A stretch of 64,000 bases of DNA from JAPOXR01 sp965214695. Lineage in GTDB: Bacteria > Pseudomonadota > Alphaproteobacteria > Rhodobacterales > Rhodobacteraceae. Location: contig OZ243967.1 of the NCBI GenBank assembly GCA_965214695.1, forward strand, positions 1,240,001 to 1,304,000. Reading direction: 5' to 3'. Of the stretch, positions 1 to 8,671 are shown in pieces; the stretch's first letter is position 1, and each line of letters starts with the position of its first letter. The position numbers and the translations under genes were made by a program. The notes beneath the pieces were generated by a model. It searched no databases and had not been told where the DNA came from. It saw only the letters and a program-made list of their open reading frames with translations.

Positions 1-1
1 T

Positions 2-811
2 GTCATCAGCGACACGTTCCGCCAGCTGAACAAGAGCCTGCATGGCGATGACCCGGCCGCCTACCGGATCCCCGAAGACCGCAAGCTTGCCGCGCAACTC
101 CTGCTCCTCTACGAACTGTCCCTTCCCTTCGGTCTCGACGTCAACAATCGCATCAACATAGACAAATCGGCGACACGCATGACCGTGACCACCAGGACCC
201 TGTCCACGAAAGAGCTGCTCGAATTCGATGCGCGGGCAAAATCCTGGCTTGATGACTCGGCGTCGCATTTTTCCCGGGTCCAAAGTTCGGGCGCTTCACT
301 AATGTTCGCCCATCTCGGGCAACGTAATATCCGGGCGATGCTGGTCGGGACGATCATTGCGTTCCTGGGGATCTCCGTCCTCCTGGTCGCCGCATTTCGT
401 TCGCTTCGCCTCGGCCTGGTGAGCCTGGCGCCGAACTTCGTTCCTGTCCTGGCCGGATTTGGCATCTGGGGACTGACCGTCGGTGAGGTCGGTCTTGCGC
501 TGTCGGTTGTCATGGCCATGACGATCGGTATCGTCGTGGACGACACCGTGCACTTTCTCAGCAAGTATCTTCAGGCGAGGCGTGAGCTTGGCAAATCTCC
601 CGAAGACGCGGTGCGCCATGCCTTCGGAACCGTCGGCCGGGCCTTGTTCGCGACCACCACCATACTGGTGGCAGGATTCCTGGTCCTGGGCACGTCCAGC
701 TTTGCTCCCACCGGGCAGATGGGACAGTTGACAGCCATCGTCATTTCGCTCGCCCTGGCATTCGATTTCCTGTTCCTGCCACCATTGCTGCTGGCGCTGG
801 ATCGTCGCTGA
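2..811 (+). CDS. MMPL/RND-superfamily exporter, C-terminal part
   Basis: Cut by the left edge; the reading frame is open from base 2 to the TGA at 809-811, so only the last 269 residues are seen. The segment starting near base 301 holds several hydrophobic helices. One motif-like stretch, TIGIVVDDTVHFLSKYL, has the acidic pair typical of transmembrane helix 4 or its equivalent in RND/MMPL proton-driven exporters, and a last helix ends just before the C terminus. Family members move lipids or hydrophobic compounds across the inner membrane. It could serve the neighbouring peptide cluster or be unrelated; nothing in the visible part decides. Family is confident, substrate unknown. Confidence 0.8.
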   Translation, partial: VISDTFRQLNKSLHGDDPAAYRIPEDRKLAAQLLLLYELSLPFGLDVNNRINIDKSATRMTVTTRTLSTKELLEFDARAKSWLDDSASHFSRVQSSGASLMFAHLGQRNIRAMLVGTIIAFLGISVLLVAAFRSLRLGLVSLAPNFVPVLAGFGIWGLTVGEVGLALSVVMAMTIGIVVDDTVHFLSKYLQARRELGKSPEDAVRHAFGTVGRALFATTTILVAGFLVLGTSSFAPTGQMGQLTAIVISLALAFDFLFLPPLLLALDRR

Positions 812-1160
812 CTTCCTGTTGAGGCAAGGGCCAGGTCATCGGATGCGTGCGTCGTGGGGGCGGTTTTCAAGAAGAGCGATGCATCACCGGAACCTGTACC
901 ATCTGCCTGCTGCTGACAGTTCGGTGATCTTCTGGTGGGCCCGGCGAACAGCCTGAATGCGGTGCCAGGACAACACCAACCACCATGGGCCTTCCGGAAA
1001 AGCAGTCACACCTTCACCAATCACTCACATACCTGACCCCGGTGAATTCAGACAACATCGAGTAGCGGCATGCAGGCCTGCATCGCAGGGCCCTGGTGAA
1101 ATCGGGCAGCAATGCGCGATGGCGGCATGCGGCACGGCGGCGCCTCACCATTGACCCGCG
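812..1160. other. intergenic, no gene seen
   Basis: The space between the rightward exporter and the leftward hydroxylase-fusion gene, so both neighbours end here. Short open frames lack coding character. I see no strong hairpin followed by a T run. Confidence 0.5.
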
Positions 1161-3569
1161 TCACGCCGACCGGATTTGTTCGATGCAGGCCCGTGTCTCT
1201 GCCGCTGTCTTCGAGACGAGTTCGTCAAGCGAAGCACAATCCTCCTGCCCGACAGACTTCATGACAAATGCCCGGATCTGATCAGGCACCGCGTCGGTCG
1301 GACACCAATCACTGGCAGCCAGACCGAGAACAGCAGCCAGGTCGCGCTGCGCTTCGGCACTGGACGCCAGTTTCGCGGCCAGATCGGCTGGAATCAGCCG
1401 GTGCTCGCCGGCGACCCTGAATATGGATGGCAAATCAAGGGAGAGGAGGTCCGGCTCAGCGCCGGCAGAATTGATCTGCAGGTAGCGGCCTGCTCGTTCA
1501 ATGTCCTGCAGACCGCCCGCAATATTGCGTACGGAATCGGTCTCCAAGGCGTCATGGACCGCGGATTCTGGAATTTCCGGCATCTCGGTGCCGTGAGGGG
1601 TGCTGCCGGCAAGGCGCGTCTTCCGCATTTCGTCAAGACGCAAGGCGAGACCCGACTCGTCAGGCACCGGCAGGATGCGGGCACCGGCGAGATTACAAAG
1701 ATCGTCCAGCGACGCACGATCTCCATACCTGTCGCGGAAATCGGCGAAGGCTCCGATAAAGATGTCCTGCCCTTTTCCTGCAGGCGCAATGAGAAGATTG
1801 TCGCGGGCGAATATCCGCAGGGCCCTGGTAAACCGGCCCCGGACCCGGTGGAGATTCTGCGTAAATCCACCTTCAACAATGATGGCGAGGTTCAGTTCGG
1901 CTCCGAGGAGCCTGCGCAACCCGGCGAGATCACCGAAACCCAAGGCCGCGATCCCGCTACCTGGCTGCACAGGCCTGCTATCCGAGATGTCGTCACAGAC
2001 CGAAACCAGAATGGCGCAGAGGGCTGCATCGGCGACGCGGGAGGTCGCAATCAGGGCTTCAGCCGGAGCCAGATTGCCGCGGATCACATGCATGGCAATC
2101 TGAAAAACCTTGGAATTGCACCATTCACGTGCCGCGTCCGCTGTCTCCTCGGCGTCCAGAGCAGGGATGTCGGCGAGTTGCTCCTTCATTTCGTCCAAAC
2201 CGAGATCAATTGTCCAGTAGATTCGGGCCAATCCCTGCCTGGCAATTCTCTCGACTTCCTGATTCTCGGCAAAGCCCTCCGGCAGGCTGATGTCGGTGAA
2301 TTCCCTGGATTCGAGACTGTCCAGCAGTTTCGGCATCCGGTTCATGCAATCCCCGAGATGGGGGGCGGCGCCAAGAATTTCTGCAATGGCGTCGAATGAA
2401 CCAGGGCGCTCGGCGAACGCATTGCTGTCATAAGGGCGCCAGTCGTCAATCTGCGGATAGAAGCGTGCCCTGTTTTCATCCAGGATCGGATTCATGGTCT
2501 CGAGCCAGCGTTTCGGAAACAGTGCCAGGCCCATCATTGAGCCATAGGTGCCTGGCAGCACCGGCGACAGTTTCTCACCGTAATGCTGGAGAACCGGAAA
2601 ACGGCGGTTGGGAGACAGGTGATGGTCAGAATGACGCTGGGCGTTCAGAAGCAGCCAGTTCGTCATCCGGTAGCCTGCGCTCCACCCATGATGTTTCCTG
2701 ATTGGCTCAAAACGGCCGTTGGGCTTGAGAATGCGCCGAAGCCCGTAATGCTGGATATAGTCGGCCACCCGTATCTGGAGATAAACGAGCGCACCCATGA
2801 GAACAAAAACCAGCATCGCCCGCCAGCCGCCCGCCCACCAGCCATAGGCGTAACATGCACCAGTCATCAGAAGGTAGCGCCAGAATGCGTTATTGCTGTG
2901 CCAGACAGGTCGCTGGCGCCGCGCCAGCCGTTCGACCTCGTGGCGCCACGACCCGACAATGCTCTTTGGCAGGCCATTCCTGAAGAATTGCCAGAAACCC
3001 ATCCCGCGGGGAGCAGATTCAGGATCGCCCGGCGTGCAGACGCGTGCATGATGAATGTACAAATGTTCGAGCGGATAGATCGGGTACGACACCGATGCCA
3101 TCAGGAATTCGCCGATCCGACGTTCCCAGGCACTCCTGCGATGTATGAATTCGTGGCTGAATATATTGGTCAGCATCGCCGACGAGATCAGCAGCAGAAG
3201 GAGCACTGTCTGCTCCCAAGCCGCAAGTTCCGGCACCGCGAAAACCCGCCAAAGCACGAAGGCGACCATCACTGGCCACAGCACGGCCCAACTCCATACG
3301 GTCAACTTGTACCAGAGCAGTTCGGCCTCGGAGGTCTTGCTCGGATCCATGTTCCGCTCTTCCAGGCCGAAGACGGGGTCCAGGCTGTTCAGACCGAGAA
3401 ACAGGAACAGCAGCAGGAGCCACCATCCGCCGTACAGCGTTGCCACGACGAAAAGCGGAAACAGCAGAAGCGTAAGAAAATGCGGTGCAGCACTTGCGAA
3501 TGAGGCAGTCAACTGGTCTGTCCTTGCCTCTTCAGTGACCACGCCGGCATTGGTGTTCTTGGCCGCCAT
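1161..3569 (-). CDS. AlkB-type diiron hydroxylase fused to degenerate GlnE-like adenylyltransferase region (copy 1)
   Basis: 802 residues. Residues 30-370 form a membrane alkane-hydroxylase-like domain with the four histidine boxes: HEFIHR (139-144), EHLYIHH (168-174), YIQHYGL (271-277) and QRHSDHH (311-317). The family is known to hydroxylate alkyl chains at a non-haem diiron site and normally stops near 400 residues. Residues about 420-760 instead resemble the adenylyltransferase and following helical part of GlnE: a helical lead-in (KVFQIAMHVIRGNL), a nucleotidyltransferase-like strand where the usual DLDL reads ELNL (558-561), and GGLQDIERAGRYLQ (685-698), matching GlnE's conserved GGL-DIEF segment. 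Catalytic aspartates appear lost, so a binding or scaffold role is inferred. The start is chosen because an AGG-rich ribosome site lies 7 bases upstream of this ATG. Paralogue of the gene at 11455-13917. Confidence 0.85.
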   Translation of the reverse strand: MAAKNTNAGVVTEEARTDQLTASFASAAPHFLTLLLFPLFVVATLYGGWWLLLLFLFLGLNSLDPVFGLEERNMDPSKTSEAELLWYKLTVWSWAVLWPVMVAFVLWRVFAVPELAAWEQTVLLLLLISSAMLTNIFSHEFIHRRSAWERRIGEFLMASVSYPIYPLEHLYIHHARVCTPGDPESAPRGMGFWQFFRNGLPKSIVGSWRHEVERLARRQRPVWHSNNAFWRYLLMTGACYAYGWWAGGWRAMLVFVLMGALVYLQIRVADYIQHYGLRRILKPNGRFEPIRKHHGWSAGYRMTNWLLLNAQRHSDHHLSPNRRFPVLQHYGEKLSPVLPGTYGSMMGLALFPKRWLETMNPILDENRARFYPQIDDWRPYDSNAFAERPGSFDAIAEILGAAPHLGDCMNRMPKLLDSLESREFTDISLPEGFAENQEVERIARQGLARIYWTIDLGLDEMKEQLADIPALDAEETADAAREWCNSKVFQIAMHVIRGNLAPAEALIATSRVADAALCAILVSVCDDISDSRPVQPGSGIAALGFGDLAGLRRLLGAELNLAIIVEGGFTQNLHRVRGRFTRALRIFARDNLLIAPAGKGQDIFIGAFADFRDRYGDRASLDDLCNLAGARILPVPDESGLALRLDEMRKTRLAGSTPHGTEMPEIPESAVHDALETDSVRNIAGGLQDIERAGRYLQINSAGAEPDLLSLDLPSIFRVAGEHRLIPADLAAKLASSAEAQRDLAAVLGLAASDWCPTDAVPDQIRAFVMKSVGQEDCASLDELVSKTAAETRACIEQIRSA

Positions 3570-3641
3570 GAGAGAACCTCCGTGTGACCCCAATTCCCAA
3601 CAGGGCAACAATCGCTGCCGCAATGCCATTTTGGCGAGGCA

Positions 3642-3670
3642 AGTCTAAACACCGGCGTATTATCTGACAA
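3642..3670 (-). promoter_or_regulatory. sigma70-type promoter for the copy-1 hydroxylase fusion
   Basis: Read on the minus strand: TTGTCA, 17 bases, then TAGACT. The predicted start of transcription leaves a leader of roughly 65 bases before the ATG at 3569. Spacing and hexamers are close to consensus. Confidence 0.55.
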
Positions 3671-4043
3671 GCTTGTCGGCAGCTGTGCGGGCGTGATTGT
3701 CGTGGCGGGCACGGAGGTGGCGATATTGCCGGGCTCGTCTGGTTGGCGCCATTCGTGCTGTCATCCGAACCGGAAGGGACCCGAATCCGGGCGGCTTGCC
3801 GCTGGTAGAACCCCGCCACCGGGCGCCATGCTGCCGCAGCCGAACCGGCCAGGCTCGTTGGCTGCCGGCCGAACTCCGGACGATGCCTCCATTGCCGGAG
3901 TTCCGGACCGGGGCGCTGGTCGGGGCGGGCCGACAGATTGCGGTCGGTCGGCCTTTGGCAATGCAGGTGTGCGCAAATGACTTGCAGGGCCGCGCTCAAT
4001 TGTGTTTGTCATCGGGGTGGAGTTCGACCTGGAGCATTTTGTC
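3671..4043. other. intergenic between divergent genes
   Basis: GC-rich stretch between the leftward hydroxylase fusion and the rightward methyltransferase. I searched it for a second leader-peptide gene and found no frame with the precursor family's ending or a Cys/Ser/Thr-rich tail after a GG/AG site. No clear promoter for the methyltransferase was recognised. Confidence 0.4.
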
Positions 4044-4928
4044 ATGACGACACAAGGACCGGAGCAGGTGGCGGAGACGGAGGTATCGGCTGCGGAGTTG
4101 TACGGTTCGTTGACAGGCCGTTTCCTCAAGTCACTCGGTGACGAGTTGCCCATGGTACATTTCGGACTTTGGGGTCCGGACACCGAAACCATAGACGAAT
4201 CGTTCCTGAATTCGATCCACATGATTGGTGGCGGTTGCGGACTTGGCCCGGGCAAACGGGTTCTCGATGCCGGTTGCGGTCTTGGCGGGTCAGCCGTCGC
4301 ATTGGCGAGGGAATTCGGTGCGCATGTCACCGGGTTGACCAATTGCGAGCCGCATGTGGTGGTCGGAACCGACATTGCCGACCGGCAGGGCGTTGGCCAT
4401 TTGGTGGATTTCCGTCATGGCGACTTCATGGACATGCCGTTTCCCGACGAGTCCTTCGACGTCGTCCTGAACCATGAATCATTCTGTTACGTGCCCGATG
4501 CCCTCGCCTATCTCGAGGGGGTGCACAGGATTCTCCGGCCGGGGGGATGCTGGCGGATGGCGGACGGACTGCGAACGGGCAAACCCATGAACGAGGCACA
4601 GACGGCCCAGTACAACTACACGCTCCGTGCCTGGGCCATGCCGGAACGGTACTCCCTGAATGGCCTGCGTTCCGCACTGTCGCAGGCCGGGTTTGACGAC
4701 ATCGCCGATCGTGCCCTCGAAAGCCTGGTCATACCATACATCGAGAATCTCGAAAGGAGATACAAGGCCTTGATGCTGCTGACCCCTCCGCCCAAGCCGG
4801 AAGACCTTGCCTACCACCATTTTCTGCAGGCGACCTTCCGCTTCGGACAAGGGATCAGGGAGGGCGTACTCACCTACCGCCTGGTTTCGGGATGGAAGCC
4901 TGGCGCGGCCAGCGCGACAACAGCATGA
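4044..4928 (+). CDS. class I SAM-dependent methyltransferase
   Basis: 294 residues. Motif I VLDAGCGLGG (about 73-82) binds S-adenosylmethionine. An acidic HGDFMDMPFPDESFD stretch and the later LRPGG turn are typical of the Methyltransf_11 group that modifies small molecules, lipids or quinones. The start at 4044 is preferred over an upstream ATG because GGAG lies 9 bases before it. The gene lies inside the peptide cluster but points the other way from the enzyme operon, and its 3' end overlaps the convergent unknown gene by 59 bases. A tailoring role on the peptide or on a lipid partner is inference; the substrate cannot be told from the sequence. Confidence 0.85.
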   Translation: MTTQGPEQVAETEVSAAELYGSLTGRFLKSLGDELPMVHFGLWGPDTETIDESFLNSIHMIGGGCGLGPGKRVLDAGCGLGGSAVALAREFGAHVTGLTNCEPHVVVGTDIADRQGVGHLVDFRHGDFMDMPFPDESFDVVLNHESFCYVPDALAYLEGVHRILRPGGCWRMADGLRTGKPMNEAQTAQYNYTLRAWAMPERYSLNGLRSALSQAGFDDIADRALESLVIPYIENLERRYKALMLLTPPPKPEDLAYHHFLQATFRFGQGIREGVLTYRLVSGWKPGAASATTA

Positions 4929-6015
4929 ACATGCAGGCATCGACCCGCTCGACATCACCTCCTGCCAACCTGGCGGTGAAATGGTGAATCCGCTGCAGAA
5001 GCAATAGCGGACCTGAACGGCCGAATAGTGGCTTGACGCTGGAGGCGCGCTCGGCAAGGCCCGACAATTTGCCGGGAATGGCAAGACCTTCCCCGTGCAG
5101 GCCGTCAATCAGGCTGGCCCAGCAATCCTTGTCCTTGAACCAACCGGTGTTGTCGCGAATCGTGTTGGCGGAAAAGATCTGCAACTCCAACTCCGGCGCA
5201 AGCCCGGCGGCGCCGATATCCAGCTGGACGCCGATCTGCATCCCCTCGAGGGCACCGCGCCCTTCAAGCCGCCGGAGCAGCGAGGCAACCGCGTCTTTCT
5301 GCCCGGTCCAACCGGCACGAGCCAGGAACGCCTCGACATCCTGCGACGTGGAGAATCCCAGGGCGACGATCCGGAGCGGTTCCGCATCGGGTGGCAGGGC
5401 GCCAATGGCCCCGATGCGCGTGGTCGGCTCCAGCGCCAGATATGCGCGTTCAGCCTGGCGCCGTGCAGCCTCGTCCGGACTCCGATCCATGGCCGATGCC
5501 ACCGCGTCGAAGGCCAGCCGAAACTGGTCCAGGCGCTGGCCGGAGGGATCGCCGGCCAGTGTCGAGCGAACGGGATAGAGAAAGACGCCTGGCCCGGAAT
5601 GCTGATCCCGACCCAACTCGTAATGCAGCACCACCCGGTTGCCGGCGACACGCTGTAGCGGGGAGTCGTCCTTGCCGGTCTCGGCAAGGAGCGCGGCGAT
5701 GCCGGTGGATGACTGGCCTGCGAGGTCGGGCGGTCTCTCGTCCTCGAAGAATTCCGCCGACCTGGTTCCTCCCAGGACCGACACATCAAGGCAGGCGGTT
5801 GGCCGGGAGTCGCCCAACGGGAACCCGATCCAGAGGGGAAAGCCCGCCAGCGTCGGCGGCAGCGCCTGCCCGCAATGCACCAGCCAATCCCATTCCCGGT
5901 CATCGATCTGCAGCGACGACAGGAGATTTCGCATCCGCGCCAGCAACTCCCCGAGGGAGGCGGCCTCGTTGGCCAGCTGGTCTTCATTGGCAATCCATTC
6001 CTGTTCGAAATTCAT
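4870..6015 (-). CDS. unknown cluster protein A (paralogue of the protein at 7451-8572)
   Basis: 381 residues, no family recognised. It aligns end to end with the 373-residue protein two genes upstream. Shared blocks are LGELLARMR near residue 25, PGVFLYP in the middle, RIGAIGALP, a QLDIGAAGLAPELELQIF-like strand, IPGKLSGLAE and a final GPLLLLQRIHHF block. No signal peptide or membrane helix is seen. The alternation of strand-like segments ending in an I-H-H motif is loosely reminiscent of small-molecule transferases, but this is too weak to name. Last gene of the leftward enzyme operon; AAAGGA lies about 8 bases before the ATG. Confidence 0.8.
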   Translation of the reverse strand: MNFEQEWIANEDQLANEAASLGELLARMRNLLSSLQIDDREWDWLVHCGQALPPTLAGFPLWIGFPLGDSRPTACLDVSVLGGTRSAEFFEDERPPDLAGQSSTGIAALLAETGKDDSPLQRVAGNRVVLHYELGRDQHSGPGVFLYPVRSTLAGDPSGQRLDQFRLAFDAVASAMDRSPDEAARRQAERAYLALEPTTRIGAIGALPPDAEPLRIVALGFSTSQDVEAFLARAGWTGQKDAVASLLRRLEGRGALEGMQIGVQLDIGAAGLAPELELQIFSANTIRDNTGWFKDKDCWASLIDGLHGEGLAIPGKLSGLAERASSVKPLFGRSGPLLLLQRIHHFTARLAGGDVERVDACMFMLLSRWPRQASIPKPGGR

Positions 6016-6122
6016 GGCCGACCGTCCTTTACCTGGTCCCTGGCGACATGGCGGCAGCCATGCGCCCTCGGAATTCGACCATCACCTAGCCAATCGTGCC
6101 ACCCCGCCAGCTGGCCAGGGGC

Positions 6123-7352
6123 TCACCAGCGCTTGCCGGCATCGGCGCGTTCCCTGGCCGCCTGCAACTCCTCGGGTATCTGCCGGCGGAGGCTGGCGAT
6201 GCTGGCGGCGTCGAGCAGTCGCAGGAACGGATCGTCATTCCAGAATCGTGCAATGGCCGGTCCGAGGTGACCGGGCGCATTCTGCAGGCGATATCGCAAC
6301 CGCATCAATGGCAGCAGGCCGAAGGCCCGCTTGCGGGGAAATCCGAACTGCTCGGCCAAATCGCCGCCGAGCAATGCCCGCGCCAGCCGATACCCGTGCT
6401 CCACCATCGCCTGTTTTTCGGCCGGATCGGTCAGCCTGGCGACTTCGGGAAGGACACCGATCGATGCCGTGGTGATCACCGTCGTGACCCCGTCGGGCAG
6501 TGGCTCGCAAAGATGGCCGATCCTGGACAGCTCGGCAGTCGCATCCTCGTCGCCGCCACATAGCAGGGAATCGGGCGTGCCCATCAACCACGATGCGTAA
6601 CGCCAGACCTGCATGAGGCCAGCGCGCTCATCGGCACCGAGATTCGCACCCAGCTTCTGCACGTTCCGGATCAGGGTTGCGGAGAAGTTTGCCGAGGTAA
6701 GAGCCATGTTGGCGGCGCTGATGGGCACGCCGAACCTGGCCTCGTTCCATGTACCTGCCTTGCGCAGGCGCCGCCGGATACGGGCATGCACCAGGCGGAT
6801 CCGAATGGAAAACTTCCAGCCCTCTTCCCAGGGATCGAGTGAATGCGGTAGCATGAGCGTCTCGGTCAGGTAGCGTATGTTCTGCCGGATCACCCGCAAT
6901 CCCTGCTGCGTCGTGCCTTGGCCCGTCAGGAAGAATACCCTGCTCATCAGGCTGTTGAAGTTTTGCAGGCTGACGAAGGCGAGTCCGATGATGAACAAAT
7001 CCACATGTCGGTGCAGGGCGAGGCGGCCCGGAAGAGCCGCGTCATGATCAAACCAGGAGGGCACCTCGCCGAGAGATTCGACCAGGTCATTCAGCGCCGG
7101 CAGCGTGTTCGGGTCAGCCTTCGTGCTCCGGTCCAGTCCGGCAGTCATGATGCGACTGATTTCCTGGCCGGTAAGCGGCGCCAATGCCTCGACGACGGCA
7201 TCGGCAAGCGGGTCGCCGATTGCGGTGTTGCGGACATAGTTGGTGGCAAGATCCGGGTTGATGGCGACCGCCCGGTCATAGCCGTCCCGGTAGCAAGCGG
7301 GAATGTCGAGAGTGTTCACGGTGCGGCCCGAAATCCGGTTTGGCTCGACCAT
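6123..7352 (-). CDS. MpaB/DUF2236-family haem oxygenase-like protein
   Basis: 409 residues. The family includes rubber oxygenase (latex-clearing protein) and fungal MpaB, which use a b-type haem to cleave or oxidise isoprenoid chains. Recognisable parts are the RIRLVHARIRRRL helix, the GVPISAANMALTSANFS segment and the following VWRYASWLMGTPDSLL helix, all characteristic of DUF2236. No export signal is seen, so it probably acts in the cytoplasm. A GTG 30 bases upstream (7382) is an alternative start. It lies between the two unknown paralogues in the peptide operon; given the crtE-type synthase nearby, an isoprenoid or peptide-bound substrate is possible but unproved. Confidence 0.75.
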   Translation of the reverse strand: MVEPNRISGRTVNTLDIPACYRDGYDRAVAINPDLATNYVRNTAIGDPLADAVVEALAPLTGQEISRIMTAGLDRSTKADPNTLPALNDLVESLGEVPSWFDHDAALPGRLALHRHVDLFIIGLAFVSLQNFNSLMSRVFFLTGQGTTQQGLRVIRQNIRYLTETLMLPHSLDPWEEGWKFSIRIRLVHARIRRRLRKAGTWNEARFGVPISAANMALTSANFSATLIRNVQKLGANLGADERAGLMQVWRYASWLMGTPDSLLCGGDEDATAELSRIGHLCEPLPDGVTTVITTASIGVLPEVARLTDPAEKQAMVEHGYRLARALLGGDLAEQFGFPRKRAFGLLPLMRLRYRLQNAPGHLGPAIARFWNDDPFLRLLDAASIASLRRQIPEELQAARERADAGKRW

Positions 7353-7450
7353 GGATGGGCGTGGCCAGCGCCTCCCGGCCACGCCGCGGCGGCGACATGA
7401 AATGATCTTCCGGCCATCACATTGCTCCTGCCTGGCGTGGCCGCCCGGCG

Positions 7451-8572
7451 CTACCCGTCATTTGCCGCCTTCCGGGACCGTGCCGACATCATCATCAGGA
7501 AAAAGATGTAGCCTTTCACCGGCCCCACCTGGTCACCGATGATCGACAGCTTGATATGGTGAATGCCATGCACGAACATGAGTGGCCCGGCCTTCGTGAA
7601 CAGGCTCGCCGTTCCATTCGACCAGCTGGCCAACTCCTCCAGCTTCCCCGGATGGGCAATGTCCCGCTCGCCGATGGCATCGATCACCGGCCGCCAGTAG
7701 CGGATATCCTTCAGCCAATCCATTTCATGAACATAGATGCTCAACCCCAATGCCGGCCCGAGCCCGCTGGCGGTGACGTCGAAATGCAGGCCCAGATAGA
7801 CAAAGCTCCGGCGTTCATCGAAGAATGAGACGATCTCGCCAACCGCGGCAGCATCGCCCGGCCAGCCGACGCGCTGGAGATACGCCATCACCTCACTGGC
7901 GGACCGGAAACCGGTCGCAGTGGTCCGGATCACCCGTTCCCGGGACGGGAAGGTGCCGACACCCCTGATGCGCCGGTCCGGCGGCAGCAGCGAATAGAGG
8001 CGATCGAGTTCACGGCGCTCTGCCAAATCCGGATTCCAACCGCCGGCAAAGACCAGCGCGTCATGGACCGCACCCAACGCCGCGAGGCGGCCGGCGCCGC
8101 CCTCCAGCACGTCGCCTTCGGGGTAGAGGAATATGCCCGGGTCGGTCTGCGCTGCCGCCTCCGAGAGATCGATGTCGAATTCGAGCATCATCTTCCTGCC
8201 GATGGTGCGGCGCAGCAGCGACTCCTCGCGATCGGTCTCATCCAGGATCCATGCCAGGCCTGCCGCCGATGTGCCGGCACCCTGCGCATGGCCCTGCTCC
8301 TGGAACTTCCTGGCCGTCATGCTGTCGCCGACCAGCGAGACACCGAAATCCGCCCGCGGCTCGGGAACATGCAACGGCACCTCGATTCCGAAGGGGAATG
8401 CCGCCGTTGTCACCGGGATTTCGGCAGCGCGGTCCAGCAGCCGCCAGAGCGCGGTCCCGTCGAGGATGCCGGGCGAGATGTGCTGCCGCATCCGCGCCAG
8501 CAGGTGACCCATGGACTCCGCCACGACAGGAAGGCGCGTCTCGGTGTAGGCCCAGTCTTCATTGATGCTCAT
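7451..8572 (-). CDS. unknown cluster protein B (paralogue of the protein at 4870-6015)
   Basis: 373 residues, no family recognised. It shares its whole architecture with protein A: MGHLLARMR near the N terminus, PGIFLYP, RIRGVGTFP, a GLHFDVTASGLGPALGLSIY strand, HPGKLEELA and a closing GPLMFVHGIHHIKLS block. Its C terminus carries a hydrophobic YIFFLMMMSAR run that protein A keeps in weaker form. The ATG at 8572 is preferred over the in-frame TTG at 8578 because a GGGGG ribosome site sits 8 bases upstream. It directly follows the YcaO synthetase gene, so a role in peptide maturation, possibly as a partner of protein A, is inferred. Confidence 0.8.
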   Translation of the reverse strand: MSINEDWAYTETRLPVVAESMGHLLARMRQHISPGILDGTALWRLLDRAAEIPVTTAAFPFGIEVPLHVPEPRADFGVSLVGDSMTARKFQEQGHAQGAGTSAAGLAWILDETDREESLLRRTIGRKMMLEFDIDLSEAAAQTDPGIFLYPEGDVLEGGAGRLAALGAVHDALVFAGGWNPDLAERRELDRLYSLLPPDRRIRGVGTFPSRERVIRTTATGFRSASEVMAYLQRVGWPGDAAAVGEIVSFFDERRSFVYLGLHFDVTASGLGPALGLSIYVHEMDWLKDIRYWRPVIDAIGERDIAHPGKLEELASWSNGTASLFTKAGPLMFVHGIHHIKLSIIGDQVGPVKGYIFFLMMMSARSRKAANDG

Positions 8573-8671
8573 TGACAAAATCCCCCTGATTGAACGCTGC
8601 CCGCCGGGATTGGCCGGGCGGCAGGGCCAGGACGCGCTAGGCCCGGAAAGTCATGCCTTGCCTGCATGGCG

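Noticed and set aside
1176..2399. 407-codon open frame opposite the copy-1 hydroxylase fusion
   Set aside because: Same shadow effect; the minus-strand protein aligns with its paralogue over its full length.
3671..4043. a second leader-peptide gene
   Set aside because: No frame on either strand shows the leader helices or an A-G/G-G site with a Cys/Ser/Thr-rich tail.
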